DNA of 64,000 bases from Pseudomonas fluorescens (GCF_001648775.1 NZ_LVEJ01000018.1:179403-243402), one strand, 5' to 3'; positions 37,101 through 45,443 are shown, numbered from the stretch's first letter. A program made the numbers and translations. The notes: generated by a model not told the origin, from the sequence alone.

Positions 37101-38612
37101 ACCGAGTTGCGCCAGCGTGTGGAAAAACTCCAGCGGAAACGCCTTGAACGGGACAAAATCGGCAAATTCACGCTGTGCATTGAGCGTGCGAAACGCGCTG
37201 ATGCCCGGTTGCGCGCTGATCCAGTCGAGGCGGCCATCGCCGGTCAGGTCCGTCAGCAGTTGTTGCACCGGGCGCTGGCGATCGCCCACCGGAATGCTCT
37301 CCAGCGCCTGCCACGGCCCGTAACCGATCTCATCGGTGCCCGATGTTTTGCGCAGCGGCTCACGGTAATACCAGCACTGATCATAGCGACACAGAAAACC
37401 CGGCACGCCTTCGCCATAAAGGTCAACGCACTGGTAAAAACCGCCGTCTTCCACGCCGGGCTGATTGTCGGATTCGAGCAGGCGTGTGGGGGTGCGGTTG
37501 ATCTCGAACGTTGAATACTCAAACTCCACCGGCGGGCTGTTCTCGACACCGCCGTCGGCGTCATAGGACTGATAATGGGCGGCGCTGATCTGGCTGAAAG
37601 ACCATTCGCTGGAAGGTGTCGAGTATTCCAGCAACAGACGTCGTACCAGCGCCGGTTTGAGCGCGGGCTCATCGCTGAAACGGTGGAACATCAAGACTTG
37701 CCGACAGAGCCGGCGCGTCGCCAGTTCAAAGCCCTGCCCATAGGTCGAAAACGGATCCTGGCGCGTGAGCCACGGTTGCAGGGTGTCGCCATCGTAGGCC
37801 GGCACATCGGTCAGCGCGGTACTGCGCTCGCCGTAATCGAACAGCAAGTGAAAGTGCCAGTCCAGATCGGCCGGGTTTTCCACCTTCCAGCTATACAGAT
37901 CCTTGCTCGCCGTGACGTTGCCGTAGCACACCCGGTGCAGGTAGCGCTGGGCGCGGTGATCATGGATCGGGTCGGGGTCCTGATCATCGCTCTTGTAGGC
38001 ATAACAGATGTGTTCACCGCGTGCGTTCATGCTCTCGCAGAGCAGCCAGGCCGAGACGCGCAGCGGATCTTCGGGATCGGCGCGGCGGGAGGCGTGGGTT
38101 TTCCCGTAGAGGTGCAGCGAGCCGTCAGCGCCGTGCACCAGCCAGAATGGCGCCTGGCCGGTTTGCTGCCAACGCTCGCACAGGGCAAAGCCACTTTCGA
38201 CCCGTGGCCAGTAACGCACCACGCTGTGCGCGCCGATGTCGACGCCGTCGTAACGGGATTCCAGGCGTGATTTGAGGCTGCCATCGTCAGCCAGCTCCGG
38301 CATCCACACTTCGCCGTCATGACCAATGATCTCGTCGTGATCGGTGTAGCGCGGCACGCCTTTTTGCGTGCGCCGGCTGATGGCGCCAGCTCCCACGGTT
38401 TCCCAGCCAATACCTACAGGGCCATTGCCGCTCTGGCTGCTGTAGCTCAGGCTCATTTGCGGGTCCCAACCCCGCCCGCTGGAGATCGGCAATGGCAGCT
38501 CGAACGATGCCGCTCCCGTTGGACCAACGACGCCCCAGCTCTTGCCGATGGTGGCAATCGAGGCGCTTTTGGCGATGCTCGGGGGCGTGATACTCAGTTC
38601 TTGATCGGCCAT
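34116..38612 (-). CDS. TcB-type toxin component (SpvB / TcdB domains)
   Basis: 1498 residues, usual TcB length. The N-terminal SpvB-like domain (GKSWGVVGPTGAASFELPLP and SYSSQSGNGPVGIGWETVGA) is followed by a beta-propeller with FG-GAP/VCBS calcium-like repeats (LTDLTGDGRLDWIS, LGDLSGDGLSSLAL, IADLDGSGAPALIY, about residues 450-660). Then come TcdB middle domains and YD-type strands (CTTHIEYDYHALQPQRIIDA) to the C-terminus. TcB forms the cocoon holding the TcC cargo and docks through its propeller onto the TcA channel. The ATG at 38612 (MADQELSITPPS) is chosen; an ATG at 38624 is possible. A lux-box-like palindrome lies 66 bp upstream. Confidence 0.93.
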   Translation of the reverse strand: MADQELSITPPSIAKSASIATIGKSWGVVGPTGAASFELPLPISSGRGWDPQMSLSYSSQSGNGPVGIGWETVGAGAISRRTQKGVPRYTDHDEIIGHDGEVWMPELADDGSLKSRLESRYDGVDIGAHSVVRYWPRVESGFALCERWQQTGQAPFWLVHGADGSLHLYGKTHASRRADPEDPLRVSAWLLCESMNARGEHICYAYKSDDQDPDPIHDHRAQRYLHRVCYGNVTASKDLYSWKVENPADLDWHFHLLFDYGERSTALTDVPAYDGDTLQPWLTRQDPFSTYGQGFELATRRLCRQVLMFHRFSDEPALKPALVRRLLLEYSTPSSEWSFSQISAAHYQSYDADGGVENSPPVEFEYSTFEINRTPTRLLESDNQPGVEDGGFYQCVDLYGEGVPGFLCRYDQCWYYREPLRKTSGTDEIGYGPWQALESIPVGDRQRPVQQLLTDLTGDGRLDWISAQPGISAFRTLNAQREFADFVPFKAFPLEFFHTLAQLGDLSGDGLSSLALIGPNSVRLYANRREEGFAAAEEVEHKPSDDRLPLFSNSPSELVMLGNLLGSDMPELCRIRHDEIKCWPNLGHGTFGQGRVISALPFAYESFDASRVRIADLDGSGAPALIYLRSVGFDIYRNRGGNGLEQTPIHVPWPEGVRYDRLSLVSFADLQGLGCASLILTVPHITPQHWRYDFVAAKPYLLTASNNNMGCSASVVYRSSAQEWLDEKQRMLTLKNLPVCHLPFAVAVVKKQRQLDEITGNCLTQTFVYREGAYDAREREFRGFGQLQQTDSERASADDEAGFTAPVRVCTWFHTGQSLNPSRAHYFNGDQQACPLGETLFSRYHATDKCDETITPPDADTEYEIARALVGSVMRIETYAEDDIDTPGIPRPFAVQENRWLVREVRARGQYASAVLLPLALENISYQYDRFIDDPLCRHDLNLSWDAHGLSTHALTVSYARRLTDADTPPFADVDEQQWWRDAHDEAQQSFYLSETRACFIDLTDDVQQWRHGLPWQQRGNALVLPKGLLPEGLTPQQVNYTDLLEHQDSAHWDALRVLTTQSVQRYVKADGTPHEEGKADFVALVGPLELAQLDKTALDAYDVLPKPFNIRDELAKIGYTPMRLLFEIAPAIDEEQNLWSVHYGYADYADLSGFYKVRSYHETLSQGATLAEYDAYHLAITRVELPDHCTTHIEYDYHALQPQRIIDANENIEEALYEPSGQPLTTTFYGTERGVAAGFKPLSEYQPPEDHRPDPAIENPEGAVQKAASTLRKDLFSWMGQVSPDAVALTAWVNLGYVLPSGHIRASARRQLTRRTVLSAAELALREFIDNAHQEPVHSVVLSADRYPDDEIPTQIQIIKACVDGFGRALQSQQLVDPGKAYAVDADGSLIVEDGQFVEVDADPRWRISERVEYNNKGLPVRKFRPFFANSHGYVNDQSLRELGYFDQLFYDPLGRPIKLINARGDFSRESYHPWYHASEDFNDTAEPATPAKPPRS

Positions 38613-38678
38613 GATCCAATCCATTGCGTACGTGAACACGAAGGTGGATTGACGCTAGCAAGAAAAGGCGTGCGCGTA

Positions 38679-38698
38679 ACCTGTCAGATCTGACAGGT
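38679..38698. promoter_or_regulatory. Perfect 20-bp palindrome upstream of TcB (lux-box-like operator)
   Basis: ACCTGTCAGATCTGACAGGT is fully symmetric and follows the lux-box form CT-N12-AG with ACCTG/CAGGT ends. It matches the lasB operator as I recall it (ACCTGCCAGTTCTGGCAGGT) at 17 of 20 bases. A possible -10 (TTGCTAGCG) lies about 20 bp downstream on the minus strand. It recurs before the TcA gene and, degenerate, before the Ig-like gene. Confidence 0.8.
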
Positions 38699-38780
38699 CA
38701 TCAAGAATAAAAAGTGTGGTAGATGGCGGTTTTTATCGCCAAATCCCGATCAAGCCGTAAAAGCCAAACGACGGGCATAA

Positions 38781-38816
38781 AAAAGGCCGGCCCGTCGGGT
38801 GACGGGCCGGCCTTTT
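38781..38816 (-). terminator. Rho-independent terminator of the fumarase gene
   Basis: Perfect 16-bp stem AAAAGGCCGGCCCGTC / GACGGGCCGGCCTTTT with a 4-nt loop, followed on the minus strand by TTTTTTA. It lies just after the fumarase stop and insulates the TcB operon from it. Confidence 0.92.
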
Positions 38817-38830
38817 CATGGCTGCGAAGC

Positions 38831-40354
38831 TTACTGCACTTCGACGGCCAGGCTTTCGCTGATTTTCTGTTGCCAGATCGCCGGGCCGGTGATGTGGACC
38901 GACTCGCCTTTGCTGTCAACGGCAACCGTCACTGGCATGTCCTTGACCTCAAACTCGTAGATCGCTTCCATGCCCAGTTCGGCAAACGCCAGCACTTGCG
39001 ACTTCTTGATCGCTTGCGCCACCAGATAAGCAGCACCGCCGACGGCCATCAGGTACACGGCTTTGTTGTCCTTGATCGCTTCGATCGCGGTCGGGCCACG
39101 CTCGGATTTGCCGATCATGCCCAACAGGCCGGTCTGCTCAAGGATCTGCCGGGTGAACTTGTCCATCCGCGTCGCGGTGGTCGGGCCAGCCGGGCCAACC
39201 ACTTCGTCACCGACCGGATCAACCGGGCCGACGTAGTAGATGAAGCGACCCTTGAGGTCGACCGGCAGGGTTTCACCCTTGTTGAGCATCTCGACCATGC
39301 GCTTGTGCGCGGCGTCGCGACCGGTGAGCATTTTGCCGTTGAGCAGGACGGTTTCGCCCGGCTTCCAGCTCTGCACGTCTTCCGGGGTCAGGGTGTCGAG
39401 GTTGACACGACGAGCCGACGGGCCGGCTTCCCAGACGATTTCCGGGTAGGCGTCCAGCGGAGGTGCTTCCAGCGAAGCTGGACCTGTACCGTCGAGCACG
39501 AAGTGTGCGTGACGGGTGGCGGCGCAGTTCGGGATCATGCACACCGGCAGCGAAGCGGCGTGGGTCGGGTAATCCATGATCTTCACGTCGAGCACGGTGG
39601 TCAGGCCACCGAGGCCCTGGGCGCCGATGCCCAACTGGTTGACCTTCTCGAACAGCTCCAGACGCATTTCTTCGATGCGGTTCTGAGGGCCACGGGCCTT
39701 CAACTCGTGAATGTCGATGGATTCCATCAACACTTCCTTGGCCATCACCGCAGCTTTCTCGGCGGTGCCGCCGATGCCAATACCGAGCATGCCCGGTGGG
39801 CACCAGCCGGCGCCCATGGTCGGAACGGTCTTCAGTACCCAGTCAACGATCGAGTCGGACGGGTTGAGCATGGCCATCTTCGACTTGTTCTCGGAACCGC
39901 CGCCCTTGGCCGCCACGTCCACTTCCACGGTGTTGCCCGGGACGATGGAGTAGTGAATCACGGCCGGGGTGTTGTCCTTGGTGTTTTTCCGAGCGCCCGC
40001 CGGGTCGGCGAGGATCGAGGCACGCAGGACGTTTTCCGGCAGGTTGTAGGCGCGACGCACGCCTTCGTTGATCATGTCGTCCAGGCCCATGGTGGCGCCA
40101 TCCCAACGCACGTCCATGCCGACGCGCACGAACACGGTGACGATACCGGTGTCCTGGCAAATCGGGCGGTGGCCGGTGGCGCACATGCGCGAGTTGATCA
40201 GGATCTGCGCCATCGAATCACGGGCCGCTGGCGATTCTTCGCGCAGGTAGGCTTCGTGCATCGCCTGGATGAAATCCACGGGGTGGTAATAGGAAATGAA
40301 CTGCAGGGCGTCGGCAACGCTCTGAATCAGGTCGTCTTGCTTGATCACGGTCAT
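38831..40354 (-). CDS. Class I fumarate hydratase (Fe-S type)
   Basis: 507 residues from the ATG at 40354 behind GAGGAGCGCGACTC. Iron-sulfur fumarases fuse TtdA-like and TtdB-like halves, as here. The cysteine-containing segments ATGHRPICQDTGIV, GWCPPGMLGIGIGG and CMIPNCAATRHAHF can ligate the 4Fe-4S cluster. The C-terminal half has GPTTATRMDKFTRQILE and GPTAIEAIKDNKAVYLM. It hydrates fumarate to malate in the TCA cycle. In P. aeruginosa the equivalent gene sits next to the diguanylate cyclase sadC, as I recall, and the same order is seen here. Confidence 0.95.
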   Translation of the reverse strand: MTVIKQDDLIQSVADALQFISYYHPVDFIQAMHEAYLREESPAARDSMAQILINSRMCATGHRPICQDTGIVTVFVRVGMDVRWDGATMGLDDMINEGVRRAYNLPENVLRASILADPAGARKNTKDNTPAVIHYSIVPGNTVEVDVAAKGGGSENKSKMAMLNPSDSIVDWVLKTVPTMGAGWCPPGMLGIGIGGTAEKAAVMAKEVLMESIDIHELKARGPQNRIEEMRLELFEKVNQLGIGAQGLGGLTTVLDVKIMDYPTHAASLPVCMIPNCAATRHAHFVLDGTGPASLEAPPLDAYPEIVWEAGPSARRVNLDTLTPEDVQSWKPGETVLLNGKMLTGRDAAHKRMVEMLNKGETLPVDLKGRFIYYVGPVDPVGDEVVGPAGPTTATRMDKFTRQILEQTGLLGMIGKSERGPTAIEAIKDNKAVYLMAVGGAAYLVAQAIKKSQVLAFAELGMEAIYEFEVKDMPVTVAVDSKGESVHITGPAIWQQKISESLAVEVQ

Positions 40355-40968
40355 GAGTCGCGCTCCTCTAAAAGACGGGAACATTCAATAAGGTGCCTGC
40401 GGCTTGGGTGCATCGGTCGGTCGCAAGCACCTTTCAAGGCACGCCGGGGCTGCTGGCGCGACGCTAAAAAGGCGCGGCAGTATACCGCGCCTCGGTGGGG
40501 CGTACACGTGCCGGCAGTCATTCGTTGGTCGCATGGCTGGGCGAATATCGGACAGCGGGTTTGCACTTCAGGATTGACCCCCTCACCCCAGCCCTCTCCC
40601 CCAAGGGGGGCGAGGGGGAAAGGGAGCCGATCTTCATGTTGTTCAAACCCTAAGTCCGGCTGGGGGAAAGGGAGCTGATCTTCGTGCTATTCAAAACCTT
40701 AGGCCGGCTCAGGAAAGGGGCCGATCTTCATGCTGTTCAGACCTGAGTTCAGCTCGGTATTTCAGGTCGGTGTAACTCGGATAAACAACGCGGTCAGTCC
40801 CCTCTCCCTCTGGGAGAGGGCTAGGGTGAGGGGCTTTTGGCAGTAAGCGCAGGCCACACTTTTGACGTCAAATTTCGAGCCCGAAAATCGGTGGTCATTT
40901 ATCGACTACGCCACTAAAGTGGCAGCCGGTCTGTAGAGTAGGACACTCTGTCAGCCTCCTATCGCACG
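40355..40968. other. Intergenic region between fumarase and the GGDEF gene
   Basis: 614 bp without a gene. It holds the fumarase promoter side, MITE-like repeat D (40578-40833) and about 130 bp that must contain the promoter of the diguanylate cyclase. No open frame with gene-like codon use was seen. Confidence 0.6.
40578..40833. repeat. MITE-like repeat D with three tandem internal units
   Basis: CCCCTCACCCCAGCCCTCTC at the left and the inverse (GAGGGCTAGGGTGAGGGG) at the right. The interior has three imperfect copies of a roughly 46-bp unit, AAAGGGAGCCGATCTTCATG (40619), AAAGGGAGCTGATCTTCGTG (40666) and GAAAGGGGCCGATCTTCATG (about 40712), each followed by a TTCA-rich stretch. Confidence 0.8.
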
Positions 40969-42087
40969 GTGAGTCAACGATTGACCCATAACGCCATTCA
41001 ACGTCTTTTGCTCAAACGTTTTGCCCTTGCTGCGGCCACCTATGGATTGGCTTTGCTGCTGCTGTGGCTGGCGTTTTTCACCGGTCATTACGGCCAGTCC
41101 CTGAGTTCTGTGGCCATCGGCAGCGCGCTGGTGGTGATCAGTCAGGCGAGCCTGTTCGCGCTGTTCTGGAGCGGGCGCAATCAACGCTTTGCCGACCCCA
41201 GCCTGACCGAAGTGCAGGTGCTGCTGGGGCTGGGCTGGCAAACCTGGCTGATCGCGCATCTGGATGACGCCCGGGGCGCCTTTCTGGTGTTCTATGTCTT
41301 GATTCTGCTGTTCGGTTTGTTCCACCTCAGCCGGCGGGCGTTCATTCGCTGTGCGCTGCTGGTGTTCTTCAGTTTTTGCGCGATCACGCTGTGGGACGGC
41401 TATCACTTCCTCTTGCCGGATCCGGCGCTCGCCGCCCTGCAGGTGTGCATTCTGGCGATGGTACTGGCGTGGCTGGTGCTGTATGCGCGCTTCGTGCAGG
41501 TCTCGCGGCAACGCCAGCGTCAGCGCCGGTTTGCCTTGCAGGCGCATCAGGACACCCTGCGCGGGATGATGCGGCAGCTGGAAGATCTGGTGGCCACCGA
41601 CGAGCTGACCGGGTTGTTCAATCGCCGCCATTTTCTGCGCCTGGCTTCGCGTGAGCTGAACACGATGGACAGCGACGTGGTGCATGGCCTGGCGCTGATC
41701 GACCTCGACCATTTCAAACGCATCAATGACCTGCACGGTCACGCCGCCGGCGATCAGGTGTTGCAGGCGTTCGCCGGCGTTGCCCAGGCGTGTCTGCGCG
41801 ACGGCGATGTGCTGGCGCGCTATGGTGGTGAGGAATTTGTGGTGTTGCTGCCCGATTGCGACGCTGAACGCATGACTGCCTGTTGCGAGCGCCTGCGCCT
41901 GGCCTTTACCGATGTTGAACTGGTCGGCCTGAACGTGCGCAACCTCAGCCTGTCGGCGGGCATGACCCTGCTGGAACTGGGCGATGATCTGGACGACGCC
42001 TTGCAGCGCGCCGATCAGGCGCTGTATCGGGCCAAGCGCGACGGACGCAATCGTTGTGCCGCCGCCTGGGAGAATCTCGATGCCTGA
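40969..42087 (+). CDS. Membrane diguanylate cyclase (GGDEF), SadC-like by position
   Basis: 372 residues from a GTG at 40969; the start is uncertain as the ribosome-binding site is poor. Five or six hydrophobic segments in the N-terminal 175 residues (TYGLALLLLWLAFFTG, LVFYVLILLFGLF, LAALQVCILAMVLAWLVLY) are followed by a coiled linker and a GGDEF domain. The active-site loop is GGEEF (286-290), preceded by an I-site RDGD, so product inhibition is expected; DELTGLFNRRHF is intact. It makes cyclic di-GMP. Position between fumarase and a ferredoxin reductase matches sadC (PA4332) of P. aeruginosa, though this protein is shorter than the SadC I recall. Confidence 0.88.
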   Translation: MSQRLTHNAIQRLLLKRFALAAATYGLALLLLWLAFFTGHYGQSLSSVAIGSALVVISQASLFALFWSGRNQRFADPSLTEVQVLLGLGWQTWLIAHLDDARGAFLVFYVLILLFGLFHLSRRAFIRCALLVFFSFCAITLWDGYHFLLPDPALAALQVCILAMVLAWLVLYARFVQVSRQRQRQRRFALQAHQDTLRGMMRQLEDLVATDELTGLFNRRHFLRLASRELNTMDSDVVHGLALIDLDHFKRINDLHGHAAGDQVLQAFAGVAQACLRDGDVLARYGGEEFVVLLPDCDAERMTACCERLRLAFTDVELVGLNVRNLSLSAGMTLLELGDDLDDALQRADQALYRAKRDGRNRCAAAWENLDA

Positions 42088-43015
42088 ACTTCGCGTCGGT
42101 CAACGCCAGTGGTCGGTGGCGGCGGGCAGCAACCTGCTCGATGCCCTCAATCAGAACGGCGTCGCCGTGCCTTACAGCTGTCGTGCCGGCAGTTGCCACG
42201 CCTGTCTGGTGCAATGCGTGCAAGGTCTGCCGGCCGACAACCGCCCGGATGCCTTGAGCGCCGAACAACGCCATGAGGGCTGGCGACTGGCCTGTCAGTG
42301 TCAGGTCGTCGAAGATTTGCAGGTGCATACCTTCGATCCGCTTGCCGACGGTCGCCCGGCCGTGGTCGAGGCACTCGACTGGCTGAGCGATGGCGTGCTG
42401 CGTTTGCGCTTGGCCCCGCAGCGGCCATTGCGCTACAGCGCCGGGCAACATCTGGTGCTGTGGATCGATCACATCGCCCGGCCGTATTCGCTGGCAAGCC
42501 TGCCGGAAGAGGATCGCTTCCTCGAGTTTCACCTCGATTGTCGCCTGCCCGGCGAATTCAGCGATGCGGCGCGGCGCTTGCAGATCGGCGACCCGGTGCG
42601 CCTTGGCGAACTGCGCGGCGGCGCTTTGCATTACGATCCGGACTGGCACAGCCGGCCGCTGTGGCTGCTTGCCGCCGGCACCGGTCTTGGTCCGTTGTTC
42701 GGTGTGTTGCGTGAAGCCCTGCGGCAGGATCATCAAGGCGCCATTCGTGTTATTCACGTCGCCCATGACGCGGATGCGCACTACCTGGCCAAACCCTTGG
42801 CGGCACTGGCCGCGCAGCGCGAAAACCTCAGCGTCGAGCTGTGGACGACGGCCGAGTCAGCCGCCGCTTTGGCGCAACTGCGCCTTGTCTCCCGGCAAAC
42901 CCTGGCCTTAGTCTGCGGCTCGACGGCCAGTGTCGACGCCTTTGCAAGGCGCCTGTATCTGGCCGGATTGCCGCGCAATCAACTGCTGGCCGACGTCTTC
43001 CTGTCCCGTGGTTAA
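42080..43015 (+). CDS. NAD(P)H:ferredoxin-type reductase with N-terminal 2Fe-2S domain
   Basis: 311 residues. The N-terminal plant-type 2Fe-2S domain has CRAGSCHACLVQC (C34, C39, C42) with a fourth cysteine in LACQCQVV. A FAD-binding barrel follows (RPYSLASLP), then an NAD-binding domain (LLAAGTGLGPLFGVLREAL). The layout is that of phenol hydroxylase/CDP-6-deoxy-glucose reductases. It overlaps the diguanylate cyclase by 8 bp, so both are co-translated. The electron acceptor is unknown and no oxygenase is adjacent. Confidence 0.9.
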   Translation: MPELRVGQRQWSVAAGSNLLDALNQNGVAVPYSCRAGSCHACLVQCVQGLPADNRPDALSAEQRHEGWRLACQCQVVEDLQVHTFDPLADGRPAVVEALDWLSDGVLRLRLAPQRPLRYSAGQHLVLWIDHIARPYSLASLPEEDRFLEFHLDCRLPGEFSDAARRLQIGDPVRLGELRGGALHYDPDWHSRPLWLLAAGTGLGPLFGVLREALRQDHQGAIRVIHVAHDADAHYLAKPLAALAAQRENLSVELWTTAESAAALAQLRLVSRQTLALVCGSTASVDAFARRLYLAGLPRNQLLADVFLSRG

Positions 43016-43066
43016 GCGCTGAATTCTTCATCGGATCGAGAGCCGCCCGAACTGTCGAGAGATGCC

Positions 43067-43816
43067 ATGACCGAAGCCATCCTGCTGGAACGCGAACGCG
43101 GTTTACTGACCTTGCGCCTCAACCGCCCGGACAAGAAAAACGCCCTGACCCGCGCCATGTACAGCTGCCTCGCCGAAGCGTTGAAACAGGCCGACAGCGA
43201 CCCGCAAATCAACGCCGTGCTGATCACCGGCAGCGCTGAATGCTTCACGGCCGGCAACGACATCGCCGACTTCATTCAGCAACCGCCAAGCGACCTCGAC
43301 AGCCCGGTGTTCCACTTCATGCTCAATCTGCTTGAGTGCCGCAAACCGGTGATCGCTGCCGTGGCCGGTGCAGCGGTGGGCATTGGCACGACGTTGTTGC
43401 TGCACTGCGATCTGGTTTACGTGGCCCGCGATGCGCGGTTGCGCATGCCGTTCGTCAATCTTGGTTTGTGCCCGGAGTTCGGCTCCAGCCTGATCCTTGC
43501 GCGTTTGCTGGGGCAGGCCAAAGCGGCGGAGTTGTTGTTGCTCGGTGAAGGATTCAGCGGTGAACAGGCTGCGCAGTGGGGGATTGCGACCGAAGCGTTG
43601 GGCAGCGGCGATGCGGCGTTAAGCAAGGCGCGGGAAATGGCCCTGCGTTTCGATGAGTTGCCGGCCGAAGCGGTGCGTATCAGCAAGCAATTGATGAAGG
43701 CACCGGATCGCGAGCTGATCCGTAAGGTGATCGAGGAGGAGGGTGTGCTGTTCACCCAACGGCTGCGCTCGCCGGAAGCGTTGGCGGCGTTGAGCGGGTT
43801 TATCAAACGGCATTGA
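43067..43816 (+). CDS. Enoyl-CoA hydratase/isomerase (crotonase family)
   Basis: 249 residues. Oxyanion-hole segments ECFTAGNDIADF and GAAVGIGTTLLLHCDLVY, and a candidate glutamate in GLCPEFGSSL. Crotonases hydrate or isomerise acyl-CoAs; the short length suggests a monofunctional hydratase or isomerase. It follows the ferredoxin reductase with a 51-bp gap and the same orientation. Substrate not clear from sequence. Confidence 0.9.
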   Translation: MTEAILLERERGLLTLRLNRPDKKNALTRAMYSCLAEALKQADSDPQINAVLITGSAECFTAGNDIADFIQQPPSDLDSPVFHFMLNLLECRKPVIAAVAGAAVGIGTTLLLHCDLVYVARDARLRMPFVNLGLCPEFGSSLILARLLGQAKAAELLLLGEGFSGEQAAQWGIATEALGSGDAALSKAREMALRFDELPAEAVRISKQLMKAPDRELIRKVIEEEGVLFTQRLRSPEALAALSGFIKRH

Positions 43817-43841
43817 GATCTTCACTGACTGATCAGTCCTC

Positions 43842-43904
43842 TTCGCGAGCAAGCTCGCTCCCACAGGGGACGCATTCCAATGTGGGAGCGAGCTTGCTCG
43901 CGAA
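43842..43904. repeat. REP pair, short back-to-back form
   Basis: TTCGCGAGCAAGCTCGCTCC then, after a spacer containing CATTCCAA, TGTGGGAGCGAGCTTGCTCG. The orientation matches the pair at 23680-23743. Located between the convergent crotonase and pyruvate kinase genes. Confidence 0.85.
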
Positions 43905-43944
43905 GGGGCCGGGGCAGTCAGCACATCTTCCAGATCAGAATGCA

Positions 43945-43976
43945 AAAAGCCCCGGCACTCACATGCCGGGGCTTTT
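43945..43976 (-). terminator. Bidirectional terminator between crotonase and pyruvate kinase
   Basis: 13-bp stem AAAAGCCCCGGCA / TGCCGGGGCTTTT with a 6-nt loop. Thymine runs follow on both strands (TTTTT on minus, TTTTGTTTTT on plus). It lies after the pykA stop. Confidence 0.9.
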
Positions 43977-43991
43977 GTTTTTCAGCGTCAC

Positions 43992-45443
43992 TCAGACCTG
44001 CGGGTCGCCCACGTGCAGGATCTTCATGCCGTTGGTGCCGCCAGTGGTGTGGTAGCTGTCGCCCTTGGTCAGGATGACCCAGTCGCCTTTTTCCACAACG
44101 CCGCGCTTGACCAGCTCGTCGATGGCCTTCTGGCTGACTTCGTGCGGTTCCAGCGAAGCCGGATCGAACGGTACGGTGTACACGCCACGGAACATCGCTG
44201 CACGCGCCTGAGTTTCACGGTGCGGCGAGAACGCATAGATCGGCACCGAAGAACGGATGCGCGACATGATCAGCGGGGTGTAGCCACTTTCGGTCAAGGC
44301 GATGATCGCTTTAACGCCCGGGAAGTGGTTGGCGGTGTACATGGTCGCCAGTGCGATGCTTTCGTCGCAGCGAGTGAATTCGGTGCCGATGCGGTGGCCC
44401 GAAGTCTTGCCGGTCGGGTGCTTTTCAGCGCCGACGCAGATGCGCGCCATCGCCTGCACAGCTTCCAGCGGGTACTGGCCAGCGGCGGATTCAGCCGAGA
44501 GCATTACGGCGTCGGTGTAGTCGAGCACGGCGTTGGCCACGTCGGACACTTCGGCGCGGGTCGGCATCGGGTTCTGGATCATCGACTCCATCATCTGGGT
44601 CGCAACGATCACAGCCTTGTTGTGGCGGCGTGCGTGCAGAATGATTTTCTTCTGAATGCCCACCAGCTCGGCGTCGCCGATTTCCACACCGAGGTCACCA
44701 CGGGCAACCATCACCGCGTCGGAGGCCTTGATCAGGCCGTCGAGGGTTTCGTCGTCGGCCACGGCTTCGGCACGTTCGATCTTCGCCACCAGCCAGGCAG
44801 TACCGCCAGCCTCATCGCGCAGTTGACGGGCGTATTCCATGTCGGCAGCGTCACGCGGGAAGGACACCGCGAGGTAGTCGACTTCCATTTCTGCGGCGAG
44901 CTTGATGTCGGCCTTGTCTTTTTCAGTCAGGGCCGGTGCGGTCAGGCCGCCACCGCGACGGTTGATGCCTTTGTGGTCGGACAGCGGGCCGCCGATGGTC
45001 ACGGTGCAATGCAATGCATCGTCAGTTTGGGTATCAACGCGCATCACCACACGGCCGTCGTCGAGCAGCAGCTCGTCGCCCACGCCGCAGTCCTTGACCA
45101 GATCCGGGTAGTCGATGCCGACTACTTGCTGGTTGCCTTCGGTCAATGGATGGCTGGTGGAGAAGGTGAATTTGTCACCGATCTTCAGCTCGATCTTCTT
45201 GTTGGCGAATTTGGCGATACGGATTTTCGGGCCTTGCAGGTCACCCAGCAGGGCGACGAAGCGGCCGTGCTTGGCAGCGAGGTCACGCACCAGCTTCGCG
45301 CGAGCCTTGTGCTCGTCGGGGGTGCCGTGGGAGAAGTTCAGACGGGCAACGTCCAGACCAGCCAGAATCAGCTGTTCGAGAACTTCCGGCGAGTTACTGG
45401 CCGGGCCAAGGGTAGCGACGATTTTGGTACGACGGACGGACAT
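43992..45443 (-). CDS. pykA: Pyruvate kinase (PykA type)
   Basis: 483 residues. Catalyses phosphoenolpyruvate + ADP to pyruvate + ATP. Signatures: RRTKIVATLGPAS at the start, NFSHGTPDEHKARA, DLQGPKIRI, the active-site KIERAEA, MVARGDLGVEIG and VIVATQMMESMIQNPMPTRA. The C-terminal effector domain ends in LKAKIL-type residues (GGTNGMKILHVGDPQV). The length and the C-terminus match the PykA enzymes of pseudomonads. Monocistronic, with its own terminator and a long 5' region. Confidence 0.96.
   Translation of the reverse strand: MSVRRTKIVATLGPASNSPEVLEQLILAGLDVARLNFSHGTPDEHKARAKLVRDLAAKHGRFVALLGDLQGPKIRIAKFANKKIELKIGDKFTFSTSHPLTEGNQQVVGIDYPDLVKDCGVGDELLLDDGRVVMRVDTQTDDALHCTVTIGGPLSDHKGINRRGGGLTAPALTEKDKADIKLAAEMEVDYLAVSFPRDAADMEYARQLRDEAGGTAWLVAKIERAEAVADDETLDGLIKASDAVMVARGDLGVEIGDAELVGIQKKIILHARRHNKAVIVATQMMESMIQNPMPTRAEVSDVANAVLDYTDAVMLSAESAAGQYPLEAVQAMARICVGAEKHPTGKTSGHRIGTEFTRCDESIALATMYTANHFPGVKAIIALTESGYTPLIMSRIRSSVPIYAFSPHRETQARAAMFRGVYTVPFDPASLEPHEVSQKAIDELVKRGVVEKGDWVILTKGDSYHTTGGTNGMKILHVGDPQV

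Noticed and set aside
38679..38698. The palindrome as a transcription terminator
   Set aside because: No T-run follows on either strand, the fumarase gene already has a strong terminator at 38781-38816, and the same palindrome lies before other toxin genes.
4400..43904. REP elements as CRISPR repeats
   Set aside because: They are palindromic, scattered over 40 kb and not spaced in a regular array; no cas gene is present.
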